From contig OY761615.1 of the NCBI GenBank assembly GCA_963664845.1, forward strand, positions 2,108,001-2,172,000: a stretch of 64,000 bases of DNA, read 5' to 3'. How positions within the stretch are numbered: the first letter of the stretch is position 1; each line of letters opens with the position of its first letter. Below, one piece after another: positions 36,336 through 44,438 of the stretch. Source of the DNA: CAIYTF01 sp963664845 (GTDB taxonomy: Bacteria; Bacteroidota; Ignavibacteria; Ignavibacteriales; Ignavibacteriaceae). The notes under the pieces were generated by a model. The model was not told where the DNA came from. It saw only the letters and a program-made list of their open reading frames with translations, and did not search any database. The translations under genes and the position numbers were made by a program.

Positions 36336-38090
36336 TCATACGCTTTCATCTCTACGTCTTTTGATCGGTCTGTTTTTTTTCAAAGCTTCTTTGGAGCCGA
36401 TCAGCTCACGGGCACTATTTAAACTGTTTTGGGTGATCTCTTCGCCGCTGAGCAATTTGGCAACTTCACTTACCTGTTCATCAGAGGCTAATTTCCGGAT
36501 CTGACTACGGGCCCTGCCATTGCTCTGGTCTTTCTCCACGACAAAGTGGATATCTGCCATACCGGCAATCTGGGGCAAATGCGTTATGGCTATGATCTGG
36601 TGATAGCCGGCAAGATTAAGCAAAGCGGCTCCCACTTTTTGAGCTATTCGTCCGCTAACGCCGGTATCTATTTCGTCAAAAACCAGTAGGGGCAATTTGT
36701 CATTTTTGGCAAGGATTGTTTTAAGTGCAAGCATCACCCGCGAAACTTCTCCTCCTGAAGCAACTTTTGCAAGAGGCTTTACCGGCTCACCCGTATTTGC
36801 ACTCATAAAGAAGGCAACTTTGTCAACACCTTTTATGTCTGCTTCAACCGCTTTCCCATCAATTAAAACACCGTCTTCCTGGTTTGTGCAAAGCGCCTGT
36901 TCGAATCTGACTTCAAATGAACCATTGGCAATCCCGAGCTCTGAAAGAGTTTCAACAATTTCTTTCTGAACCACCAAGGCCTCTTTTTTACGCTTTGCAG
37001 AAACCACCAGGGCCTTTTCACCAGCCGACTTTCTTGCGTGCTCATACATCCGCTTCAAATCGATAATTGCTTCCTCAAAATTCTCTGAAAGTGAAAGCTC
37101 CTGGGCAAGCTTTTCACGGAGTGCAATTATTCCATCCAGTGAAGTATTGAATTTTTTCTTTAGCGCCTGCAAGAGACCCAGGCGTGAGCGCATTTCATTC
37201 AGGCGTACCGGATCAATTTCGATTTTGTTTTTATAATCACGGAGCTGATAGGATATATCCTTAATGAGTGTGAGTGCAGAATCCATTTCCTCGCTGGCTC
37301 CCCCGAACGAGTGATCAATGTCAACCAGTTCCCGTATTTCGTCTTTTGCTTTGCTCAGGATATCCAACGCAGATGCGTTGTTTTCATAAAGCGCGCCATA
37401 GGCAGATTCTGCAAGCTCCAGCAGCCGCTCCCCGTGTTCCTGCACATGAATTTCATCCTGCAATTCTTTATCCTCTCCCTCAACCGGATTAACTGCATCA
37501 ATTTCCTTTAGCTGGTATTCAAATATTTCACGGTTCCGCTTTATCTCCTTCTCATTCTCCAGAAGGTCATGGATTTTCCGCTTCAGGGAAAGAACATTTC
37601 TATAGGCAACGGCATATTCCTCAAGCAGCATATCGGTGCCACAGAACTCGTCCAGGATATCTATGTGAAGTTCACTTCTGAGGAGAGACTGATGCTCATG
37701 CTGCCCATGAAGATCAACAAGCAGGTCACCAGTTTCCTTCAGAACAGTCAGTGGGACGGGGGTATCGTTAAGAAAACATCTTCCCGAACCCTTAACGGAG
37801 AGTTCGCGCCGGACTATCAATTCATCGTCCAGTTCTATCTCGTTTTCTGCACACAGCTGCTTCAGCTTTTTATTGCCGGCAGCATTAAAGATACCCTCCA
37901 CCACAGCTTTGGTTGCGCCACTCCTTATACTTTCAACCGAAGCCCGATCACCCAGCAACAGACTCAAGGCACCAAGCAAAATGGATTTTCCCGCTCCCGT
38001 TTCACCGGTGATAATATTCAGGCCGGATTCAAACTCAACGGTAATGGCATCAATGAGGGCATAATCTTTAATTAGTAAGGACTTCAACAT
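36336..38090 (-). CDS. recN: DNA repair protein RecN
   Basis: SMC-like ATPase that holds broken DNA ends for recombination. The 584-residue product has Walker A TGETGAGKSILLGAL near residue 30, LLVDLHGQHEHQSLL (the RecN-specific QHEHQ segment), a central coiled coil, signature VASGGEVSRVMLALK and Walker B LLVFDEIDTGVSG. Length is normal. It begins 3 bases after the stop of an upstream Nudix gene and is third in the order ykvA-like, Nudix, recN. Confidence 0.95.
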   Translation of the reverse strand: MLKSLLIKDYALIDAITVEFESGLNIITGETGAGKSILLGALSLLLGDRASVESIRSGATKAVVEGIFNAAGNKKLKQLCAENEIELDDELIVRRELSVKGSGRCFLNDTPVPLTVLKETGDLLVDLHGQHEHQSLLRSELHIDILDEFCGTDMLLEEYAVAYRNVLSLKRKIHDLLENEKEIKRNREIFEYQLKEIDAVNPVEGEDKELQDEIHVQEHGERLLELAESAYGALYENNASALDILSKAKDEIRELVDIDHSFGGASEEMDSALTLIKDISYQLRDYKNKIEIDPVRLNEMRSRLGLLQALKKKFNTSLDGIIALREKLAQELSLSENFEEAIIDLKRMYEHARKSAGEKALVVSAKRKKEALVVQKEIVETLSELGIANGSFEVRFEQALCTNQEDGVLIDGKAVEADIKGVDKVAFFMSANTGEPVKPLAKVASGGEVSRVMLALKTILAKNDKLPLLVFDEIDTGVSGRIAQKVGAALLNLAGYHQIIAITHLPQIAGMADIHFVVEKDQSNGRARSQIRKLASDEQVSEVAKLLSGEEITQNSLNSARELIGSKEALKKNRPIKRRRDESV

Positions 38091-38093
38091 ACG

Positions 38094-38627
38094 CTATTTT
38101 TTACAATGCAGTTTATAGAGCAAAATTCCCGACAGCGTTTTCGCGTCAAAGATTTCAAGGGCAATAATTTTTTGTTCAATTTCTTCAAGAGATAATTCAA
38201 TCACTTCCATCCCGAACTCGCCTTCCTCACGGTTATGAGGGCCAGGAGTCAGGTCTTCGGCAAGATAGATATGCAGGATTTCGGTACAAAAACCGGGTGT
38301 GGTTGCTATTGCTGTTAACTTTGTTACTTTCCCCGCTTTGTAACCTGTTTCTTCTTCAAGTTCGCGAATTGCACAGAGCTGAGGATCTTCACCCGGGAAC
38401 AGTTTTCCTGCAGGAAGCTCAAGCAGTGTTTTTTTTAACGGGTAACGGAATTGTGTAATGAGGGCAATTTTTCCCGAGGGAGTTACAGGAACGACCACCG
38501 CCCCGCCTTGATGTACGGCTACCTCCCTTATTCCGGGGTTGCCGCTATCATAACGGATTTCGTCCACCTGCAAATCAAAAACACGTCCACGGAAGACAAT
38601 TTCACTCTTGGTAATATCGAAATTCAT
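38094..38627 (-). CDS. Nudix hydrolase, ADP-ribose pyrophosphatase type
   Basis: The 177-residue product has the layout of ADP-sugar Nudix enzymes: REVAVHQGGAVVVPVTPSGK, ITQFRYPLKKTLLELPAGKL, then the Nudix box starting GKLFPGEDPQLCAIRELEEE and continuing TGYKAG, and TTPGFCTEILHIYLAEDL just after it (the Pro about 15 residues beyond the box is typical of ADP-ribose hydrolysis). Middle gene of the ykvA-like/Nudix/recN operon. Confidence 0.88.
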   Translation of the reverse strand: MNFDITKSEIVFRGRVFDLQVDEIRYDSGNPGIREVAVHQGGAVVVPVTPSGKIALITQFRYPLKKTLLELPAGKLFPGEDPQLCAIRELEEETGYKAGKVTKLTAIATTPGFCTEILHIYLAEDLTPGPHNREEGEFGMEVIELSLEEIEQKIIALEIFDAKTLSGILLYKLHCKK

Positions 38628-38640
38628 TGACCACTTGTAA

Positions 38641-38994
38641 TTAATCGTAATAAGGAACTATTTCTTTGCCAAGGAATTTCATCACGGCAACAATAACACC
38701 AAGATCATCCAGGTAGCCAATCACCGGCACAAGGTCGGGGATCGCATCAATAGGCGAGATAAAATAGATCAGCGCACCTATCACAATGGATTTACGGGCC
38801 CAGGAAACGCTTCCATCATTCATATACCGCCACAGCGCGCGGACATCTTTGGCAAAGGAAATTTTCTTTCCCACTTTCTCAAGCGTATCCCAAAGGTTCG
38901 CGTTAACGTAAACCTGCTTTTCTTCAACACTCAAACCCTCGGTTTCGGGGTTGTCGTAGTGAACCTCATGCCATTGATATTGATCATCGCTCAT
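38641..38994 (-). CDS. YkvA-like DUF1232 protein
   Basis: The 117-residue product from the ATG at 38994 ends with the DUF1232 signature: SIVIGALIYFISPIDAIPDL followed by VPVIGYLDDLGVI. The hydrophobic hairpin probably sits in the membrane. Function of the family is not established. An upstream in-frame start at 39051 is not used, since it adds a stretch lacking a ribosome binding site. It is followed by the Nudix gene after 13 bases. Confidence 0.85.
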   Translation of the reverse strand: MSDDQYQWHEVHYDNPETEGLSVEEKQVYVNANLWDTLEKVGKKISFAKDVRALWRYMNDGSVSWARKSIVIGALIYFISPIDAIPDLVPVIGYLDDLGVIVAVMKFLGKEIVPYYD

Positions 38995-39072
38995 AGTATT
39001 GCCCAAAGTAGTTAATGAACTAATTAAATTTACAAAAAAAAGAGAAAGCACGTTTGGAATTAAATACGATTT

Positions 39073-39576
39073 TCACAATTCCCTATAGAAAAAATCCATG
39101 TACTCCTGTTTCCCCGCCGCGTTTACCGTGTGTTGGGGAACACTTCCCACAAGAACATACCCCATGCCTTGGTATAGTTCCGAGGCAGGATCGCCAGTAC
39201 GTGTATCCAGAATAGGAAGCTTCTTTCCCATTTTAACCGCCCTTTCTTCCAAACAGTTCATTAATTGTCTTCCGATCCCGTGCTTTCTGTGTGAAGGGAG
39301 CACCATTAATTTCTGCTTTTCGGTCCGGTGCCGGGCATTTTTTACGCGAAAGTCAAGTTACACCAAACCGGCTAGATCATCCCCGTCCATTGAGACAAAC
39401 AACTCTTTTTGGCCACTGCGTATTTCTTCATTGACAGCATCCCAATAAGTCTTTGCCACAACGGGGGACATTGGTGCATTAAATCCAACAGAAGTTCCGT
39501 CCAGCACTGTTTGCATCAACTGGTGGCCGAGTCCATCAGCGTATACTGAAATGGTGAATACGTTAATGATTCTCAT
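39073..39576 (-). pseudogene. GNAT acetyltransferase gene interrupted by one in-frame stop
   Basis: Reading leftwards from the ATG at 39576 gives a normal GNAT N-terminus (MRIINVFTISVYADGLGHQL ... ELFVSMDGDDLAGLV), then TAA at 39358-39360. The same frame continues without a break: LDFRVKNARHRTEKQKLMVL, then the acetyl-CoA loop SHRKHGIGRQLMNCLEE, and on to YQGMGYVLVGSVPQH. In GNATs the position of the stop is usually Gln (LVQL), so one C-to-T change of CAA would explain it. Gene loss is most likely; a sequencing error or a rare recoding event remains possible. Substrate unknown. Confidence 0.75.
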
Positions 39577-39790
39577 GCTGGAGTACCCATGGTTATTGCG
39601 TTTCTCAAATATATAGTTTGGAGGGAAGAAGGGCAAATAATGTGTAGAATGAAAGATTGTGCAGCGCAAATTTGAGAATGGAAAGAAATAAACCTGAATA
39701 AAAGGACAGGATCGTTTGTAAAATAGCAAAAATTGAGCGAAATTTAGGGCTAGGATGTTTTTAAGTTGCAAGACCAGAGAACACTCATTT

Positions 39791-39865
39791 GCCCCCGTAG
39801 CTCAGTGGATAGAGCATCGGCCTCCGAAGCCGTGTGCGCAGGTTCGACTCCTGCCGGGGGCACCA
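39791..39865 (+). tRNA. tRNA-Arg (anticodon CCG)
   Basis: Cloverleaf: acceptor GCCCCCG/CGGGGGC, D stem GCTC/GAGC, anticodon stem with loop CTCCGAA (anticodon CCG), T stem GCAGG/CCTGC with loop TTCGACT, discriminator A and an encoded CCA (39863-39865). The outer anticodon-stem pair is a T-T mismatch. Accessory DNA starts just downstream, so this gene may be an integration site. Confidence 0.92.
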
Positions 39866-40417
39866 CAACTCCGGCCAACCTGTTTATTTACAATCACTTA
39901 CAGAATTTTCAAAATCAGTGCGTTCACCTTACGTACAAATTGACCATTTATAATTACCCTCTTTTATTGCTATCTATTTGCTTCATTACCGGCAGATCGT
40001 ACTCAGCAGGCGAATCTACCAGCTGCTAAACACCGTTTTTGAGTGTTAAAACGCATATAAATTGGCAATAAAATCTAATTAAATGGCCTTAAAACTTAAT
40101 TTTTACACGAAAAAACACCATTTTTTCGCTTATTTTTCAATTATGCGAAGGAACTATCTACTCCAATTTTATGCGGGCCGATTTACCCTATATGCTTCAT
40201 GGGCTGCGAGGAGATGGAATAGAGCTTCCGAAGCAAAAGTAATTTCAGGCGCATAAACATTGATCGAAACCTCTGTATGGCCTGTATACAAGTGTTGATT
40301 ATACACCCGGCTAAATCATTTTAGAAGCACTATACCAAACGACAGTCAGCATAAATAAACCAATAAAAGTTAATTTCCGACACTATTAAAAGGGCCCGGC
40401 CATGTTTTTGACCCGGC
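39866..40417. other. Junction between tRNA-Arg and accessory region, no gene seen
   Basis: About 550 bases, strongly AT-rich. No integrase fragment, no second copy of the tRNA 3' end and no credible coding frame are visible. A weak terminator for the leftward gene at 40418 lies at the right edge. Confidence 0.5.
40391..40417 (-). terminator. Possible terminator after the 40418-40639 gene
   Basis: On the minus strand, GCCGGGTCA can pair with TGGCCGGGC with one mismatch and one G-U pair, followed by CCTTTTAAT. It directly adjoins the stop codon. Confidence 0.4.
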
Positions 40418-40639
40418 TTATTTAGTGTATTGAGCATTATAAAAATCCTCGTCCTGGACAGCCGCAGCAAATTCGCGGCTGGCCTGTTCGCTGCATTTCG
40501 GGCAAAGTGTTGTTTTAGTTGCCGGATAATAGAAAATCCGGTCGCCTTTGTTGATCACCTGACCGCACTTGCACACCGATCTGAAATGGGCATCTGTCCA
40601 AAACGGATCACGGGAATATGTTCTATGATAGTACTTCAT
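40418..40639 (-). CDS. Small zinc-binding-like protein of the mobile region
   Basis: The 73-residue product has two CxC/CxxC pairs (VCKCGQVI near residue 23 and LCPKCSEQ near residue 45) around GDRIFYYPATK, fitting a small treble-clef or zinc-ribbon fold. It overlaps the upstream gene by 4 bases (ATGA), so translation is coupled. No function is known; such small proteins are common beside ArdC-type genes on mobile elements. Confidence 0.65.
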   Translation of the reverse strand: MKYYHRTYSRDPFWTDAHFRSVCKCGQVINKGDRIFYYPATKTTLCPKCSEQASREFAAAVQDEDFYNAQYTK

Positions 40640-40860
40640 GACCGAGTCCTTTCTTCTGGTTGGTTTTGAAACTCACAATATTTAGCGGATACCCAGGCGG
40701 AGCCGTGGCCGGCAATTGTTGACTGAGCAACTTTTACCTGAATGGTACGGACAGCCAATATTTTTGTGGGAATCGTATCACCGGCGCAATTATGGTAATA
40801 CACAAAGTCGCCGGGCATAAACGGATGGGATTTAATTAGTCTGAAATCAATATCTGACAT
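40636..40860 (-). CDS. Small hypothetical protein coupled to the zinc-binding-like gene
   Basis: The 74-residue product (MSDIDFRLIKSHPFMPGDFV ...) has a short beta-rich pattern with PGDFVYYHNCAGD and KILAVRTIQVKVAQ, perhaps an SH3- or KOW-like barrel. No family is recognised. It lies between ardC (28 bases upstream) and the gene at 40418, with which it overlaps, so the three form one probable operon. Confidence 0.6.
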   Translation of the reverse strand: MSDIDFRLIKSHPFMPGDFVYYHNCAGDTIPTKILAVRTIQVKVAQSTIAGHGSAWVSAKYCEFQNQPEERTRS

Positions 40861-40888
40861 TAAACAAAACTACTTTCTAGGAAGCCGC

Positions 40889-41716
40889 TCAGAGAGCGGC
40901 CTCCGGTTGTGGGATTAAAAAGTTGACCGCTTTTTGCGCGGCAATGGCCGCGGACAGGATAAAGGAATTATCCCCTTTCGCTTTTTTCAGCCATGTTTCA
41001 AGATATGCGCTGGAATTATCAAGAACATTCTGGATGCCGCAAAGCCCGAGCAAATAGCTTGCGCCTATCTCAGCAATGAGTTCCTCAAAGGCGTAGATTT
41101 CATCGCCCTTGGCAATATGGCGGACCCGGTTTAACCTTTCCGGATGGCCTGACCAGTGGATCAGTTCATGAAACTGGGCCGCGAAATATTCTTCTTCGCA
41201 AGTGAAGTGCGAAACGTCCGGAGTCGATATGAAATTTTCCTGCTCGTTATAAAAGCAGCGTTCAAGATTTCGCTGAACATTGACCGCATTCTTTGAAATG
41301 ATTTCGTTTAATAAATCGAGTGGAGCGGATAAAGTGGGCTGCGGGATCTCGTAGCTTTCAAGATCTTCAAGGTTGAACACATAAGAGAATTTGAGATATG
41401 GGAAACGTTTCGTTTCGAGCTCACCGGACGGCAGGACGTTGTCTATGTCCTGCAGCTTATAGAACGTTATCTGGCGGCCCTTAGAACCCGCTTTAATCCG
41501 CAATTTCTTTGACTGCGCCTGCAGGAATGTGAGATAAAAAGGATTTGAAACGGAATCCATACACAATAAAAGAAAATTGATTCCCTGATAAATATGCTTT
41601 GTGATATAGTTGGCAGGCAGGCCGCCTTTCCAAGGCTGCCGCCAAAAGAGCTGGCCGTTCTCAAGATTCGCAAGAATCCTGGTATTGATCGCATCATATA
41701 TTTCTGATCTGTTCAT
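40889..41716 (-). CDS. ArdC-type antirestriction protein (ssDNA-binding domain + zincin)
   Basis: ArdC proteins bind single-stranded DNA and shield incoming mobile DNA from restriction. The 275-residue product has the N-terminal domain (MNRSEIYDAINTRILANLEN, then FWRQPWKGGLPANYI and GINFLLL) and a C-terminal zincin with HExxH in FHELIHWSGHPERLNR and the third ligand region FEELIAEIGASYL. The ATG at 41716 is chosen because AGGAGG lies 10 bases upstream; the frame is open a further 285 bases upstream but without such a site. It heads a small operon with the two genes at 40860 and 40639. Confidence 0.88.
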   Translation of the reverse strand: MNRSEIYDAINTRILANLENGQLFWRQPWKGGLPANYITKHIYQGINFLLLCMDSVSNPFYLTFLQAQSKKLRIKAGSKGRQITFYKLQDIDNVLPSGELETKRFPYLKFSYVFNLEDLESYEIPQPTLSAPLDLLNEIISKNAVNVQRNLERCFYNEQENFISTPDVSHFTCEEEYFAAQFHELIHWSGHPERLNRVRHIAKGDEIYAFEELIAEIGASYLLGLCGIQNVLDNSSAYLETWLKKAKGDNSFILSAAIAAQKAVNFLIPQPEAAL

Positions 41717-42215
41717 GAAAGAAGACCTCCTGATTTTTTGAATGAAATGATAGGCCGTGATTTCCATTCCCGGGAAGCAACGGCAAAGAACACAAACGCC
41801 TGAACCGGACAAATGAAAACCCAAGAATCCAAAAACCCATTTTCGCGGAAGTGCGAAACACGGAACTGAGGCGCCTGACCAGGGCGCCGGATGCACTTTA
41901 AATTCCATGACGGACGGGAGCGCATCAAAACGATACTTGGCGAAGATTTCATAATCGAGCCATTCCTTTCTTCTGTGATTGAAAAAAAACATTCCCCCCA
42001 CAAAAAAAAAGAAATGCGATTCCTCGCCCGACTAAAGGCAAGTTGAAAGAGAGCGCTGAATTCAATTAACTCGACGTCCCGGAGGGACGGCGGACAAGAA
42101 CAAATATTGGTGCTATCTTTTGACTTGCTGCGACTGGAGGGCGTATATTTCAATGTGGGGGGGAATGTTCGGATTTCTTCGACTGAGATTGATTTTTGAT
42201 GTTTGATTTGAGGGC
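41717..42215. other. Leader region between ardC and the first IS110 copy
   Basis: The ardC frame stays open leftwards from 42001 but lacks a start site with a ribosome binding sequence and does not read like protein. A tight hairpin CGTCCC-GGA-GGGACG lies at about 42074-42088. The right end, from about 42130, is G- and T-rich and forms the target into which the IS inserted. Confidence 0.45.
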
Positions 42216-42319
42216 GGTGAGATGCTATGTTTAAAAAATAGAAAAGGTATCCTTTCTGCAAAATAGTAAATTGCGATCGTTGAAGATCCACTAATTACAA
42301 ACAGTAAAGGATACCTAAA

Positions 42320-43396
42320 GTGAGCTATAAAAATACAGTACCCGATTTCCAAAACCAAACAATTTACGTTGGGTTGGATGTACATTTAAAGAGCTGGCAG
42401 GTAACATTCAGGTCAGCAGGCATGGTGTTAGGCACTCACAGTATGGAGCCAGATCCTGAAAAGCTCTGCAGCTATCTCCATCGCCAATATCCAAAAGGAA
42501 TATACAAAAGCGCTTATGAGGCTGGCTTCTGTGGGTTCTGGATACACAGAAAACTGGTATCACTGGGAATCGAGAATATCATTATTAATCCGGCAGATAT
42601 TCCGACCAGCGGAAAGGAAAAGGTGCAAAAGACAGATATTGTTGACTCGAAAAAAATAGCCCGTGAACTTGAGAATGGAACGCTTACCGGCATTTACATT
42701 CCAACTGAATATGATGAATCATTCAGGTCACTCAACCGGCTTCGTCTGCAATACACCAGGGATATGGTACGGCAGAAGAATCGCATAAAGGCAATGTTAC
42801 ACCGGCTGGGACTGTCTCTGCCTCAGAATCACGAAATGAAACACTGGAGCAAGGGGTTTATCGAGCATCTAAAAACATTGCCATTCCGGGAAAAGACAGA
42901 CAAAATAGTGATGGATATGATGCTGCACACACTAATGAAAATGCGTGAAGAACTGGTTTCGATAGTACTACAGCTGCGAGCCCTAGTCGCCGAAAATGAG
43001 GTCGCCCAGAAGACGGTTGAGCATTTGTTGAGTGTACCCGGAGTTGGTGTTATCACGGCAATGACTCTCAAAGCAGAACTCATTGATATTACACGGTTCC
43101 GACATCTTGATGAACTAAGCAGCTACGTAGGATTGGTGCCGGCCATTCATGACTCTGGGGAAACGAGTACAACGCTGGGAATAAGCAATCGACATATGCC
43201 CTATGTACGGAACATGCTTATCGAATCGTCATGGACCGCAGTCAGGAAGGATCCTGCGTTGTTGGCAAGCTATAGCAGTCTAATAAAGAGAATGACAAAA
43301 GCAGAAGCTATCGTAAGGATAGCAAAGAAATTACTTAACCGCATAATGACGGTTTGGAAACACCAAACCGATTATGTACATGCGGTTGTTGTCTGA
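42320..43396 (+). CDS. IS110-family transposase (DEDD), copy 1
   Basis: RuvC-like DEDD recombinase of 358 residues that excises and inserts the element without short target duplications. The acidic residues are visible: Asp20 in YVGLDVHLK, Glu67 in YEAGFCGFW, Asp106 and Asp109 in KTDIVDSKK. The C-terminal Tnp20 part has LLSVPGVGVITAMTLKAEL, then YVGLVPAIHDSGETSTT (the conserved Ser region) and HMPYVRNMLIESSW. The start codon at 42320 is GTG. It is identical in sequence to the second copy at 44439-45515, so transposition or duplication was recent. Confidence 0.95.
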   Translation: MSYKNTVPDFQNQTIYVGLDVHLKSWQVTFRSAGMVLGTHSMEPDPEKLCSYLHRQYPKGIYKSAYEAGFCGFWIHRKLVSLGIENIIINPADIPTSGKEKVQKTDIVDSKKIARELENGTLTGIYIPTEYDESFRSLNRLRLQYTRDMVRQKNRIKAMLHRLGLSLPQNHEMKHWSKGFIEHLKTLPFREKTDKIVMDMMLHTLMKMREELVSIVLQLRALVAENEVAQKTVEHLLSVPGVGVITAMTLKAELIDITRFRHLDELSSYVGLVPAIHDSGETSTTLGISNRHMPYVRNMLIESSWTAVRKDPALLASYSSLIKRMTKAEAIVRIAKKLLNRIMTVWKHQTDYVHAVVV

Positions 43397-43819
43397 ACAT
43401 AAATTAAATATCTTTCTCAATCATTAAATATATTTTGTGCATTGACCGTTGACCCCCGCCTGCGAGAGATGACTCGTTTCTGCGAGATTGCGGCATGCAC
43501 TTATTTTAATGTTACATCTTGCAGCTCTTGCAAAAGATGACTGTTTATAACAGGTTGATTTATTTTATTTTTGAGAAAGAAAATAGTCACTGTGTATAGC
43601 AAGAAAGTGATAATGAGGACTTATTGAGTAACGGATGAATACGATCAGATATTTGGTTTTCTGATCAGATGTTACATGAATACATGAGTTTCCCCCAAAA
43701 AGCCGCCAGAGGAGGTCGTAGCGGAGTATATCCCTGCGCCTCTTTTGGTGGAATATGTTGTAGGAAGGATAGCCAAAGCAAAATATTTCTGCCATAGCTA
43801 TTGTTTTTTAACATAACGG
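43397..43819 (+). ncRNA. Candidate IS110 bridge-RNA region, copy 1
   Basis: IS110-family elements are known to make a structured RNA whose loops pair with target and donor DNA; in IS1111-type elements it lies 3' of the transposase. This 423-base segment has no gene. It contains ACCCCCGCC at 43452-43460, the exact complement of GGCGGGGGT in the copy 2 insertion site; the copy 1 site differs at one base, giving a G-T wobble. Next to it are GAGATG (43466-43471) and GCGAGAT (43482-43488), which resemble the element's own left end. A small hairpin CGAG/CTCG lies between. RNA ends are not known. Confidence 0.5.
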
Positions 43820-43821
43820 TG

Positions 43822-44334
43822 GGGGTTGAGGGACGGTTCTGAGCGCGGGTGGCGGAGAGAGTTGACGGAGTGAGCGGACGGAGCGTAGCCTGGTCAGCCA
43901 GGAGAAGCGGAGGTAGCGGAATCGGAGGAGCGAACGCAGCCACCGGCGCGTTTCGAGAGAACGCCGAGTGTACTGGAGGCAGTGACGCACCTTGCGTTTC
44001 TTGCAAGGATGGCACCCGCGACCGAGGCACGAGGGAGAGCAAGCCGACGCAGCACGCAGGGGGCGCCTCTGCCGGCAATAAAGGAAACACTCTGGAGAAT
44101 TGATTACAGTATTTGGCAACTGCCCGGATGCGTAGCGGAGGGCAGTACAACAACGAGCCAGGGCTTTGGCTGGCGAAGAAGGACAATAGCGACCAAGGAA
44201 CTGTGATTAAAATGAATTTGATGATGACTTTGAAGGAAAAGCAAGGAACGTTTGCAACACGCCCCTAATGTTTGAACGAATGCCCGACCGGCGAAGCCGG
44301 TTGAGCCTTGCATATTGATATTGAATTTTGGGGT
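43822..44334. other. GC-rich, hairpin-rich spacer between the two IS copies
   Basis: About 510 bases, purine-rich on the plus strand. Stems seen: CCTGG/CCAGG (43889-43902), CCTTGC/GCAAGG (43990-44008), ACTGCCC/GGGCAGT (44119-44146), GCCAG/CTGGC (44157-44174) and ACCGGC-GAA-GCCGGT (44287-44301). Open frames exist but lack ribosome binding sites and have simple, biased composition, so no gene is called. It may be a structured RNA or repeat region. Confidence 0.5.
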
Positions 44335-44438
44335 GGCGAGATGCTATGTTTAAAAAATAGAAAAGGTATCCTTTCTGCAAAATAGTAAATTGCGATCGTT
44401 GAAGATCCACTAATTACAAACAGTAAAGGATACCTAAA

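Larger units (their letters stand above)
42216..43821 (+). mobile_element. IS110-family insertion sequence, copy 1 (IS1111-like layout)
   Basis: Bounds come from comparing the two copies: 1,601 bases are identical (42219-43819 and 44338-45938) and identity stops at both ends. The same four bases, GGTG, flank this copy on both sides (42216-42219 and 43818-43821), while copy 2 has GGCG on both sides. Near-terminal inverted repeats are TATGTTTAAAAAATAG (42226-42241) and, reversed, the sequence at 43798-43815. A short 5' and a long (about 420-base) 3' non-coding part, plus subterminal inverted repeats, fit the IS1111 subgroup. Confidence 0.85.

Noticed and set aside
40889..42001. Longer 370-residue form of the ArdC protein
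   Set aside because: The first 95 residues do not resemble ArdC, whereas the ATG at 41716 has AGGAGG upstream and begins exactly with the family's N-terminal pattern.
42829..43083. Minus-strand 84-codon frame inside the transposase (also 44948-45202)
   Set aside because: It lies wholly within the transposase gene on the opposite strand and shows no ribosome binding site or family features.
43849..44103. 84-codon open frame in the IS spacer
   Set aside because: It starts with a non-ATG codon without a ribosome binding site, is Gly/Ser/Ala/Arg-biased as expected from GC- and purine-rich DNA, and overlaps several hairpins.
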